Assembly: GCF_014191875.1 (NCBI RefSeq)
Contig: NZ_JACHXD010000001.1
Location: 434,001 to 498,000 of the forward strand
DNA length: 64,000 bases
Source of the DNA: Pseudoduganella violacea
GTDB taxonomy: Bacteria > Pseudomonadota > Gammaproteobacteria > Burkholderiales > Burkholderiaceae_D
Direction of reading: 5' to 3'
This document shows, one piece after another, positions 17,881 to 26,641 of the stretch (positions are counted from its first letter, which is position 1; each line of letters starts with the position of its first letter). The position numbers and the translations under genes are program-made. The notes beneath the pieces are model-generated. The model was not told where the DNA came from, did no database searches, and saw only the letters and a program-made list of their open reading frames with translations.

Positions 17881-19119
17881 TTAGCCGAAGAAGACATAGG
17901 CCACGCCGATCGCCGTGATCACGCCGGCCAGGTCGGCGATCAGGCCGCAGGAAATGGCGTAGCGCGTCTTGCGGATGCCGACCGAGCCGAAATACAGGGC
18001 CACGATGTAGAAGGTGGTATCGGCCGAACCCTGGAAGATGCAGGACAGGCGTCCCACGAAGGAATCCGGTCCGTAGGTCTTCATCGCGTCGATCATCATG
18101 GCCTTCGAACCGCTGCCGCTCAAAGGTTTCATCAGCGCGGTCGGCAAGGCCGGCACGAAATCGGTATTGAAGCCCAGGGCGCTGAAGATCCAGTTGAAGC
18201 CATCGACCACGAAGGTGAATACGCCCGCGTTGCGGATCACGCTGATCGCGACCAGCATGCCGACCAGGTAGGGAATTACGGTCAGCGAAGTCTGGATGCC
18301 CCCTTTCGCGCCTTCGATAAAGGCTTCATACACATTCACCTTCTTGCGCAGTGCGCCGACGATGAACACCGTGATCACGCCGATCAGCACCAGGTTGCTG
18401 ACTACCTTGGACACGGTCTCGATCTGTTCCTTCGTCAGGTACTGGGTGAAGTACCAGATCAGCGCCACGATGGCGGCCGTCATGCCGCCCAGCCAGGACA
18501 GCACCACGGAGTTGATCAGATTGATGCGCTGCCGGATCGACACCGCGATAATGCCCGTCACCGTCGCCACATAGGTCGCGATCATGCAGGGGATGAAGAT
18601 GTCTGACGGGTCGGCCGCGCCCAGGATCGCGCGCTGCGCCATGATCGCCAGCGGAATCAGGGTCAGGCCCGAGGTGTGCAGCACCAGGAACATGATCTGC
18701 GCGTTGCTCGCCTCGTCCTTGTTGGGATTGAGCGTTTGCAGGCTTTCCATCGCCTTCAGGCCGAAGGGCGTGGCCGCGTTGTCGAGGCCCAGCAGGTTGG
18801 CGGAGAAGTTCATCACCATATGGCCGGTGGCCGGATGGTCCTTCGGCACTTCGGGGAAGATGCGCGAGAAGAAGGGCGAGATCACCTTGGCCAGCCAGCC
18901 CACCACGCCGGCCTTCTCGCCGATATTCATGATGCCCAGCCACAGCGTCATCACGCCGGCCAGCGGCAGGGCGATGTCCATCACCCCCATGCGCGCCGAC
19001 TCGAAGGTGCCGTCGATGATGCGTTTGAAAATCTCGTTATCCCCCAGGAAGAGCCACTGTGCCAGGGCGGCCGCGAAGCCCACCAGAAAGAAGCCAGACC
19101 AGATGTAATTGAGAGACAT
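17881..19119 (-). CDS. fused SpmA-SpmB nucleoside-recognition (Gate) membrane protein
   Basis: Polytopic inner-membrane protein of 412 residues. The N-terminal half (about 1-200) matches SpmA, with MTLWLGIMNIGEKAGV, SPFFSRIFPEVPKDHPA and NFSANLLGLDNAATP. The C-terminal half (about 225-412) matches SpmB, with EGAKGGIQTSLTVIPYLVGM, PLSGSGSKAMMIDAM and QGSADTTFYIVALYFGSVG. In Bacillus the two are separate proteins needed for spore core dehydration. Here they are fused in a non-sporulating lineage; transported substrate unknown. The start at 19119 gives MSLNYIW, the usual SpmA N-terminus. dacB follows 13 bases downstream, echoing the dacB-spmA-spmB operon of Bacillus. Confidence 0.9.
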   Translation of the reverse strand: MSLNYIWSGFFLVGFAAALAQWLFLGDNEIFKRIIDGTFESARMGVMDIALPLAGVMTLWLGIMNIGEKAGVVGWLAKVISPFFSRIFPEVPKDHPATGHMVMNFSANLLGLDNAATPFGLKAMESLQTLNPNKDEASNAQIMFLVLHTSGLTLIPLAIMAQRAILGAADPSDIFIPCMIATYVATVTGIIAVSIRQRINLINSVVLSWLGGMTAAIVALIWYFTQYLTKEQIETVSKVVSNLVLIGVITVFIVGALRKKVNVYEAFIEGAKGGIQTSLTVIPYLVGMLVAISVIRNAGVFTFVVDGFNWIFSALGFNTDFVPALPTALMKPLSGSGSKAMMIDAMKTYGPDSFVGRLSCIFQGSADTTFYIVALYFGSVGIRKTRYAISCGLIADLAGVITAIGVAYVFFG

Positions 19120-19297
19120 AAAAGCGCGATTTCCGAAAGAACGTAGACGATTGGGCGATTTTGCAGCGAAAGTATAGGCCCAGCACGGCCTTTCGGGATG
19201 AAAGAATGCGAATCGGGCATGAGAAAAACTCATAAGAGCGCTGGCGCGTCCGCTCATGCTGGCGTATTCTCTTGCGGCTGACACCCTCCAAGCGACT

Positions 19298-21121
19298 ATG
19301 AAGATTCTCTGGAAAACCGGGCTGGCCGCCGCGTCGCTCATCCTGTTCGCGGCCCATGCCGCGCCCTCCGCCACCGCAGCCCAGGCTAACGGCGCCCCCA
19401 AGGTCTTGCACGCCTTCCTCTCCACCGGCGAAACGGGGCTGGACCCGGCCGTGGCCTCCGACGTGGCCAGCCTGACCCTGCTGGAAAACCTGTTCGACCC
19501 CATGCTGCGCTACGACTACCTGGCGCGCCCGGTCAAGCTCCAGCCCAACACCCTGCGCGCCATGCCCGAGGTGGATGCGGCCGGCCTCACCTACACCTTC
19601 CACCTGCAGCCCGGCATCCATTTCACGCCCGATGCGGCCTTCAAGGACCAGCCGCGCGAGGTCACGGCGCAGGACTATGTGTATAGCCTGAAGCGCCTGT
19701 ACGACCCGGCCCTGAAATCGCCCTGGGTCTTCCTGTTCGAGGACAAGATCGTCGGCGACGAAGCGCTGCGCCGCGATTTCAGCTACGACAGCCATATCCC
19801 CGGCCTGCAGGCGCTGGACAAGTACACCCTGCGCATCCGCCTCAAGGCGCCCGATGCGAGCTTCCTGTTCTATCTCGCTCTGCCGGCCAGCGGCGTGGTG
19901 GCGCGCGAAGTGGCCGAGGCTTACGGCAGCCAGGTCGGCAATCATCCGGTCGGCAGCGGACCGTTCCTGATCGGCGAATGGAAGCGCAGCGACAAGATCA
20001 CCCTGCTGGCCAATCCCGGCTTCCGTCCCACCGTCTTCCACGCCAGCCCCGACGCCGATCCTGCCAGCCGCGCCGTCGCCGCCGGGCTGGAAGGCAAGCG
20101 CCTGCCGCTGCTGGACAAGATCGAAGTAAAGATCATGGAGGAATACCAGTCGCGCGTGCTGGGCTTCCTGAACGGCGAATTCGACTTCATCGAGCAGGTG
20201 CCCGAATCCCTGCGCGATATGGTGCTCGACCCGAACGTGTCGCAGCCGGTGCTGAAGCCTGAACTGGCGCGGCGCGGCATGCAACTGATGCCCTTCCCGG
20301 TGCTGCAGACCTATTACATGTGGATGAATATGGACGATCCGGTGATCGGCGGCTATGGCAAGGCGCAGGTCGCGCTGCGCCGCGCCATCGCCCTGGGTTA
20401 CAACAGCGGCGAGGATATCGCCCTGCTGAAAAAAGGCCTGGCGCTGCCGGCCCAGACCCCGCTGCCGCCGAATGTGCTGGGCTACGATCCGACTTACCGC
20501 AGTCCGGTCAGCTACAACCCGGTGCTGGCGCGCGCCCTGCTGGACCGCTTCGGCTACCGCAAGGGCAAGGACGGCTTCCGCAGCCGTCCCGACGGCAGCC
20601 CCCTGACTTTGGTGATGCACACCGAGCCGTCCATGGTGGGGCGCCTGCGCGATGAGCTGTGGCGCAAAAACCTGAACGCCATCGGCCTGCGCGTGGAATT
20701 CAAGAGCGACAAGAAGACCGAGATCATCAAGGCTTCGCGCCTGGGCAAGGTGATGATGTTCGAGACCAACTGGGTGGCCGACTTCCCCGATGGCGACAAC
20801 TTCTACCAGCTGTTGTATGGCCCGAACAGCGGCCGCGCCAACTACGCCAATTTCAAACTGCCCGATTACGACCGCCGCTACGAGCAGGCGCGCCAGCTGG
20901 GCGATACGCCGCAGCGGCGCGTGCTGTACCGCGAACTGGCCCAGCTGATCCACGCCTACAACCCCTGGGTCTTGCTGACCCATCCGATTTCGGCCGATAT
21001 CCGCCAGCCGTGGCTAAAAAACTACATGCGCCACCCGGTCGAATTCAGCAACTGGCGCTATCTGGACCTGGACCCGCAGCAGCGCTCAGAGGCGGGCAGG
21101 GCGCGCCAAAGCGCCAAATGA
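19298..21121 (+). CDS. periplasmic peptide-binding protein, SBP family 5
   Basis: Extracytoplasmic solute-binding protein of 607 residues with a signal peptide (about 1-27, MKILWKTGLAAASLILF, then AHAAPSATA). The family-5 fold is shown by LDPAVASDVASLTLLENLFDPM near the N-terminus, VTAQDYVYSLKRLYDP, GSGPFLIGEWKRSDKI and FETNWVADFPDGDNF. Relatives bind oligopeptides; MppA binds murein tripeptide. No ABC permease or ATPase genes adjoin it, so it would have to share a transporter encoded elsewhere. A role with murein peptides is suggested only by the neighbourhood. The gene is divergent from spmAB over a 178-base gap. Confidence 0.88.
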   Translation: MKILWKTGLAAASLILFAAHAAPSATAAQANGAPKVLHAFLSTGETGLDPAVASDVASLTLLENLFDPMLRYDYLARPVKLQPNTLRAMPEVDAAGLTYTFHLQPGIHFTPDAAFKDQPREVTAQDYVYSLKRLYDPALKSPWVFLFEDKIVGDEALRRDFSYDSHIPGLQALDKYTLRIRLKAPDASFLFYLALPASGVVAREVAEAYGSQVGNHPVGSGPFLIGEWKRSDKITLLANPGFRPTVFHASPDADPASRAVAAGLEGKRLPLLDKIEVKIMEEYQSRVLGFLNGEFDFIEQVPESLRDMVLDPNVSQPVLKPELARRGMQLMPFPVLQTYYMWMNMDDPVIGGYGKAQVALRRAIALGYNSGEDIALLKKGLALPAQTPLPPNVLGYDPTYRSPVSYNPVLARALLDRFGYRKGKDGFRSRPDGSPLTLVMHTEPSMVGRLRDELWRKNLNAIGLRVEFKSDKKTEIIKASRLGKVMMFETNWVADFPDGDNFYQLLYGPNSGRANYANFKLPDYDRRYEQARQLGDTPQRRVLYRELAQLIHAYNPWVLLTHPISADIRQPWLKNYMRHPVEFSNWRYLDLDPQQRSEAGRARQSAK

Positions 21122-21261
21122 ATTGAAATTTACTCATACATTACTAAAAGTTATAGTTGCAGTAGAGAATTTCATTGGAAACCGGGAGTTGCTGCGCGCT
21201 ACTCTGGGTTTCATAAGAATTTAGTAACAATAAATATGCAATCGGCATAAGGGAGAGGCTT

Positions 21262-24021
21262 GTGAAGGTAAAGCAGCTGGCGCAGATGATGGCGCTGATT
21301 GGGGTAGTGGGTCCGTCCATGGCCCAGGTGGCGCCGCCGCAGACCATGCAGCGCGTGGAAATCACCGGCAGCAGCATCAAGCGCGTGGCGCGCGAAGGCG
21401 CCTTGCCGGTGCAGACCATCAGCTTCGACGCCATCGAAAAGGCCGGCATCACCAGCACCGACCAGCTGATGCGCACCATCGCCGCCAACGGCGTGGGCGC
21501 CGACAATATGACCTCGGGGAATAACGTCTTCGGCGCCGATGCCGACCGCGTTTCCGGCGGCGCGGCCTTCGCTTCGCTGCGCGGCCTGGGGCCGAACGCC
21601 ACCCTGGTGCTGCTGAATGGCCGCCGCGTCGGCAACCACGGCGCCAGCGGCAAGGCGGTGGACTTGAACTCGATCCCGCTGGGCGCCATCTCCCGCATCG
21701 AAATTCTGAAGGATGGCGCTTCCGCCATCTACGGCACGGACGCCATCGGCGGCGTGATCAACTTCATCCTGAAGACCGATTACCAGGGGCTGGAACTGTC
21801 CACCACCCTGAACGGCACGGAGGCGGGCGGCGGCATGGAGCGCCGCGTGTCCCTGCTGGCCGGCTATGGCTCGCTGCTGGACCAGGGCTTCAACATCATG
21901 GCCAGCATCACCCACGACAAGAACGACAAGCTCGATTCGCGCCAGCGCGGCTTCTCCAACGGCTACCAGCCCTGGCGCGGCCTCTCGCCCGACAGCACCG
22001 GCACGCCTTACGCCACGCAGCTGGCCGACACCGGCTCGGCCCTCGGCACCGGCTTCAATATGCCGGGCGATCCGACCAAGTATCTGCAAGCGAACCTGCT
22101 CAGCTTCCAGGGCAAGTGCGACTCCATTCCCGGCATGTCGCAATACGCTTCCGAGCTGTGGCCGAACGTCACGCCCATCACCCGCACCAAGTATTCCTGC
22201 GCCTACGACTATGGTTCGGACTACCAGATGTCCTTCCCGGTCGAGCGCACCAATGGCGTGTCGCGCGCCACCTGGCAGATCAGCCCTGACCACAAGCTGT
22301 TTGCCGAAGTCCTGGCCTCGCGCACCAAGGCCACCGGCGAGCTGACGCCGGTCCAGGTGCAGGCTTCGTTCAAGGCCGGCAATGCCTATCCGGTCAACGG
22401 CCCTTACTATCAGGACTTGACCGGCATCGTGCCGGGCTTCGACCGCAGCAAGCCGATTCTCTACAAATGGCGCGCTTCCGATCTGGGCCGCCGCACGCAG
22501 CAGATCGTCGGCGAGAATGCGCGCGTGCTGGTCGGCGCCGAGGGCGTGCTGTGGGATAAATACGATTACAAGCTGGGCCTGTCGCGCGCCGAAAGCACCA
22601 CCAAGGTCGCGCTGCTGGACGGCTATGCCTATACCGACAAGCTGAATGCCCTGCTGGGCAGCGGCAAGGTCAATCTGTGGGCCGCCCCCGGCCAGGGCCA
22701 GACGCCGGAAACCGCGGCCCTGCTGGAAGCGGCCAAGTTCCGCGGCGCCCTGCAGCACGGCAAAACCACCATGACCCAGCTTGACGGCTCCATCTCGGGC
22801 GAGGTGTATCAACTGCCGGCCGGCGCGTTGTCGATGGCGGCCGGTTTCGACCTGCGCCGCGAAACCTATAACTTCGAGCAGGACATCGATGCCACGACCG
22901 TCTTCCTCTCGCCCGGCAACGGCGCGCTGCGCGATGCCGGCCGCAATGTGAAGGCCGTCTACGCCGAGTTGCTGGTGCCGGTGCTGAAGGACCTGGAAGT
23001 GCAGCTGGCCGTGCGCCGCGACCATTACAGCGTGATCGGCGCCACCACCAATCCCAAGGTCTCCTTCCGCTATCAGCCTACCGCCAGCCTGCTGTTCCGC
23101 GGCTCGGCCAACAAAGGCTTCCTTGCGCCCAGCTTCGTGCAGCTCAATTCGGCCCGCCTGTCGCAGGAGCTGCCGAACGGCGTGATCGACCAGGAAGGCT
23201 GCGCCAAGCATCCGGGCGACCCGGCTTACTGCGCCATTCCGCGCCTGGCCTACAACACCGGCGGCAATTCCTCGCTGGTGCCCGAAACGTCCAAGCAAGG
23301 CACGCTGGGCATGGTGCTGGCACCCATCGACGGTTTCTCCGCCTCCTTCGACTTCTGGGCCATCAATATCGAGAACCGCATCCTGAACCGCACGCCGCAA
23401 GTGGTGCTGAACAACTGGCAGTACCTGCCGCAGTACATCGTGCGCGATGCCGCCGGCGTGATCGATCACGTGGAAGCCGGCTGGATCAATGCCGCCGGCC
23501 TGAAAACGCGCGGCCTGGACATCGGCCTGAACGCCGACGGCAAATTTGATGGCGGCTATAAATGGAGCGCCAAGCTCGATGGCACCTGGCTGAAAAGCTT
23601 CAAGTTCGCCGAATTCGAAGGCCAGCCTTACAAGGAACTGGTCGGCAAATTCTCCACGCGCGACGTCTACCTGCGCTGGCGTCACAACGCCAATATCCGC
23701 CTCTCCAAAGGCGACTGGAGCGCCATGCTGACGCAGAATTATTCGTCCGGCTATGCCGACCAGCTGCCGAACGGTGGCAAGACATCGCCGCCGGCGGGCT
23801 TCGAGCCGCATGTGAAGCACTACGCCAAATACGATCTGTCGGCCACCTACACCGGCTTCCGCAACACCACGCTGACGGTCGGCATCCAGAACCTGTTCGA
23901 CAAGGAGCCGCCGTTCACGGCCCACAATGTGGATGAAGTGGTGGGCGCCGGCTGGGATCCCCGCGTCGCCGATCCGCGCGGCCGCGCCCTGTCCTTTATG
24001 CTGAAGTACAAGTTCATGTAG
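21262..24021 (+). CDS. TonB-dependent outer-membrane receptor
   Basis: Outer-membrane beta-barrel importer of 919 residues with GTG start and a strong GGGAGAGG site. A signal peptide (about 1-21, ending SMAQ) and a TonB-box-like segment QRVEITGSSIK are followed by the plug domain (about 40-170: SFDAIEKAGI, LVLLNGRRVGN, IEILKDGASAIYGTDAIGGVINFI). The barrel ends in the expected aromatic strand SFMLKYKFM. The RIEILKDGASAIYG type is common in receptors for sugars and other complex nutrients. No adjacent enzyme reveals the substrate. It is preceded by a 140-base AT-rich gap and followed by a strong terminator, so it is probably monocistronic. Confidence 0.93.
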   Translation: MKVKQLAQMMALIGVVGPSMAQVAPPQTMQRVEITGSSIKRVAREGALPVQTISFDAIEKAGITSTDQLMRTIAANGVGADNMTSGNNVFGADADRVSGGAAFASLRGLGPNATLVLLNGRRVGNHGASGKAVDLNSIPLGAISRIEILKDGASAIYGTDAIGGVINFILKTDYQGLELSTTLNGTEAGGGMERRVSLLAGYGSLLDQGFNIMASITHDKNDKLDSRQRGFSNGYQPWRGLSPDSTGTPYATQLADTGSALGTGFNMPGDPTKYLQANLLSFQGKCDSIPGMSQYASELWPNVTPITRTKYSCAYDYGSDYQMSFPVERTNGVSRATWQISPDHKLFAEVLASRTKATGELTPVQVQASFKAGNAYPVNGPYYQDLTGIVPGFDRSKPILYKWRASDLGRRTQQIVGENARVLVGAEGVLWDKYDYKLGLSRAESTTKVALLDGYAYTDKLNALLGSGKVNLWAAPGQGQTPETAALLEAAKFRGALQHGKTTMTQLDGSISGEVYQLPAGALSMAAGFDLRRETYNFEQDIDATTVFLSPGNGALRDAGRNVKAVYAELLVPVLKDLEVQLAVRRDHYSVIGATTNPKVSFRYQPTASLLFRGSANKGFLAPSFVQLNSARLSQELPNGVIDQEGCAKHPGDPAYCAIPRLAYNTGGNSSLVPETSKQGTLGMVLAPIDGFSASFDFWAINIENRILNRTPQVVLNNWQYLPQYIVRDAAGVIDHVEAGWINAAGLKTRGLDIGLNADGKFDGGYKWSAKLDGTWLKSFKFAEFEGQPYKELVGKFSTRDVYLRWRHNANIRLSKGDWSAMLTQNYSSGYADQLPNGGKTSPPAGFEPHVKHYAKYDLSATYTGFRNTTLTVGIQNLFDKEPPFTAHNVDEVVGAGWDPRVADPRGRALSFMLKYKFM

Positions 24022-24057
24022 TCTGAGACCAGCCCCTGTACGCTGGTTCTGCCCTTT

Positions 24058-24092
24058 ACGGCGGCACTCCCTGACGGTGCCGCCGTTTTTTT
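24058..24092 (+). terminator. rho-independent terminator of the TonB receptor gene
   Basis: Stem ACGGCGGCAC (24058-24067) pairs with GTGCCGCCGT (24077-24086) around a 9-base loop, followed by a run of seven T. It lies 37 bases after the receptor stop. Confidence 0.9.
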
Positions 24093-24134
24093 ATGCGCGC
24101 TCCGCCTGAATGCCGGCGGCGGTAGAATGGCCGC

Positions 24135-25031
24135 ATGGCCATCTTCAACCGCAAGGCCGTCGCCTATGTGGCCAGCCATCCCTTGCATTTTGTGCTGCAA
24201 TGCCTGCGCGGCTTCCGCGCCAATCAGGGGCTGCTGCTGGCGGGCGCCGTCGCCTATTATTCGCTGCTGTCCCTGGTGCCGCTGCTGATGCTGGTGGTGG
24301 TGGCCCTGTCCCATGTGATCGACCAGGCCGAGTTGCTGACTACCCTGGGCCGCTACCTGGAATGGCTGCTGCCCGGCCAGTCGCGCGCCATCGTCACGGA
24401 GATCGCCCACTTCCTGCAGCACCGCGACCTGATTGGCGGCGTGCTGGTGCTGACCATGCTGTTTTTCAGTTCGCTGGCCTTCTCCGTGCTGGAAAGCGCC
24501 ATGTGCGTGATCTTCATCCACCGCGCCGAAGTGCGGCGGCGCCATTACCTGATTTCCGCCATCCTGCCCTACTGCTACATCCTCTCGCTCGGCATCGGCG
24601 CCCTGGTCGTCACGCTGGTGGCGGGCAGCCTGCAAGTGATCGGCGAGGAAAGCGTGCGCCTGTTCGGCCATGAATGGTCGCTCAACGGCCTGTCCGGCGT
24701 GCTGCTGTATTTGCTCGGCATGGCGGGTGAGGTGCTGCTGCTCAGCTCCATCTATATGGTGATGCCGGTCGGACGCCTGTCGTGGCAGCACGCCTTGCTG
24801 GGCGGCGCCACGGCGGCCCTGCTGTGGGAGATCGCGCGCCATCTGCTGGTCTGGTACTTCAGCACCCTGTCGCAGGTGAATGTGGTGTATGGCTCGCTGA
24901 CCACGGCCATCGTCGTCATGTTCAGCCTGGAGATCGGCGCCACCCTGCTGCTGTTCGGCGCCCAGGTCATCGCCGAATACGAATGCGTGGCGGGCGATAG
25001 CGGCCGGCTGGCGGCGCTGGAACAGGCTTAG
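24135..25031 (+). CDS. YihY/BrkB family inner-membrane protein
   Basis: Integral membrane protein of 298 residues with about six hydrophobic segments. The family signature QGLLLAGAVAYYSLLSLVPLL lies near residue 31, with NVVYGSLTTAIVVMFSLEIGA near the C-terminus. The family was once annotated as ribonuclease BN; that name is not supported for YihY proteins and its function is unknown. The stop overlaps the convergent histidine kinase stop by 4 bases. Confidence 0.9.
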   Translation: MAIFNRKAVAYVASHPLHFVLQCLRGFRANQGLLLAGAVAYYSLLSLVPLLMLVVVALSHVIDQAELLTTLGRYLEWLLPGQSRAIVTEIAHFLQHRDLIGGVLVLTMLFFSSLAFSVLESAMCVIFIHRAEVRRRHYLISAILPYCYILSLGIGALVVTLVAGSLQVIGEESVRLFGHEWSLNGLSGVLLYLLGMAGEVLLLSSIYMVMPVGRLSWQHALLGGATAALLWEIARHLLVWYFSTLSQVNVVYGSLTTAIVVMFSLEIGATLLLFGAQVIAEYECVAGDSGRLAALEQA

Positions 25032-26329
25032 TCGATCGGCAGGCGGATGGTGAAGCGCGCGCCGCCCATGGGCGAACTATCCACCGAGATGGCGCCGCCA
25101 TGCAGTTCGATGGCCTTGCGCGCGATCGACAGACCCAGGCCGAAACCGCCCGTGCTGCGGTCGCGGCTGCGGTCCAGGCGGTAGAAGGGATCGAAGATTT
25201 TCTCGCGCTCCGCTTCCGGAATGCCGGGACCATCGTCTTCCACCACGATGCGCACGCCGTCCAGTCGCCGCGCCGCCGACAGCGCCACCCGTGTTGCCGC
25301 ATACTTCTGCGCATTGCGCATCAGATTGCAGACGGCGCGCAGCAGCAGGCGGCGGTCGCCGCGATAGCTGTCCACATTGTCGGCCACCAGCACGTCGAGG
25401 GCCGGGGCGGCCGGCGGCAGCGAATCGGCCACGCTGCGCAGGGTCTCGGCCAGGTTGAAGCGTTCGCGCTTGAGCGGCTGGTCGCCCATGCGGATCATGC
25501 CCAGCAGCTCGCTGACCAGCTGGTTCAGTTCATGCAGGTCGCCCTCCATGGCGGCGATGCGCTCTTCCAGCGCCGGCGACTGGGCCGCGTCGCGCAGCAG
25601 TTCCAGCGCGAATTCCAGGCGCGCGATCGGCGTGCGGATTTCATGCGAGACCGAATGCAGCAAGCTGCTTTGCGCGTCGAGCAGGCGCTCGATGCGGTCG
25701 GCCATATTGTTGAAGCGTTCCGCCAGCGGATGGATCGCCTCGCTGGCCGGCAGGTGCACGCGCGCCGCCAACTGGCCCTGGCCGAATTCATCGGCCATCT
25801 GTGCCAGCTTCTGCAGCGAGCGCCAGTGCGCGCGCGACCAGACGGCAATCGGCACCAGCACCACCAGCGCCACGATCAGATAGCGCACCGCCTCCATCTT
25901 CAGCGCCAGGCCGACATCGATCGGCAAATCCTGGGCATGGATGGCTTCCTCGTTGCTGCCGATATAGCGGTCGCCGCTCAGATCGACGCGGCGCAGGAAG
26001 GCTTTGTTGCGCACGTCGATCACCACCTCGCCGCGCTCGAAGGCAGCGCGGCTGCCGGCCGGCAGATGCTGGCGCGCCGCCGCCAGCGGCAGCAGGTCGA
26101 AGCGCACCTCGGACACTTCGCGCACCTTGTTCAGGCGTCCCAGCCACTCGTCGGCCGGCGCCTGGTCGACATACTGTTCGAGCAGGAAAATCTGGCCCGC
26201 CGCCTGGCGCCGCGCGATGCTTTCCTGCGGGTCGCCGAACAGCCAGCTCATGGCGAAATAGGCGATAACGGCCGCCACGCTGATCGACAGCGTCACCAGT
26301 ACGGCAAAGCGGCGGAACAGGCGGTTCAT
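25028..26329 (-). CDS. sensor histidine kinase, RstB-like
   Basis: Membrane sensor kinase of 433 residues. Transmembrane segments lie at about 8-30 and 147-165 around a periplasmic domain of some 115 residues. HAMP (about 165-220), HisKA with SVSHEIRTPIARLEF (the phosphorylated His) and HATPase_c with NLMRNAQKYA, VEDDGPGIP and TGGFGLGLSIARK follow. Layout and sequence resemble RstB/EnvZ. Its probable partner, the RstA-like regulator at 27326-28006, is on the same strand but separated by a divergent gene, so the two are not a simple operon. The signal is unknown. Confidence 0.92.
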   Translation of the reverse strand: MNRLFRRFAVLVTLSISVAAVIAYFAMSWLFGDPQESIARRQAAGQIFLLEQYVDQAPADEWLGRLNKVREVSEVRFDLLPLAAARQHLPAGSRAAFERGEVVIDVRNKAFLRRVDLSGDRYIGSNEEAIHAQDLPIDVGLALKMEAVRYLIVALVVLVPIAVWSRAHWRSLQKLAQMADEFGQGQLAARVHLPASEAIHPLAERFNNMADRIERLLDAQSSLLHSVSHEIRTPIARLEFALELLRDAAQSPALEERIAAMEGDLHELNQLVSELLGMIRMGDQPLKRERFNLAETLRSVADSLPPAAPALDVLVADNVDSYRGDRRLLLRAVCNLMRNAQKYAATRVALSAARRLDGVRIVVEDDGPGIPEAEREKIFDPFYRLDRSRDRSTGGFGLGLSIARKAIELHGGAISVDSSPMGGARFTIRLPID

Positions 26330-26461
26330 GGGCGGATTGTATAAGAGTTAAGCTTCCGCCAAACGTTTCACTTACAAATTTATGACAATTCGCCCGCATT
26401 TGCAGGACGAATCTCTACCGTGCGGGCACTACGATGAATTCATTGATAACAAGGAGTCCCT

Positions 26462-26515
26462 ATGAGCAAACCACCCACCGCCGTGGCTGTAATGCGCATC
26501 TGGCAGCTCAGCTAG
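26462..26515 (+). CDS. possible 17-residue leader or small protein
   Basis: Short frame MSKPPTAVAVMRIWQLS preceded by an ideal AAGGAG site 5-6 bases before its ATG. It lies in the 312-base gap between the kinase start and the secreted-protein gene, whose own start at 26642 has a poor ribosome site. It may be a leader peptide or a real small protein. The sequence does not resemble a known attenuator, since no repeated amino acid or terminator stem was seen. Confidence 0.35.
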   Translation: MSKPPTAVAVMRIWQLS

Positions 26516-26641
26516 AATAGCGGGCATGCCTGCCCACAGCCCATGCCATGCGCCCCCAACTCCACCACGCTCCCGCTGCCTTGCCCAGCGCCGCGCGGCT
26601 GTACTGAACGCGATCCTTGCGCCGGCCTCCCAGCGTTCATC

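Noticed and set aside
21211..23925. 904-codon open frame opposite the TonB receptor
   Set aside because: It is a GC-rich antisense shadow with His/Gln/Arg-rich low-complexity translation and no domain; the receptor on the plus strand is complete.
24135..25031. Ribonuclease BN annotation for the YihY-type gene
   Set aside because: The protein is a polytopic membrane protein; the RNase BN name was an early misassignment of this family.
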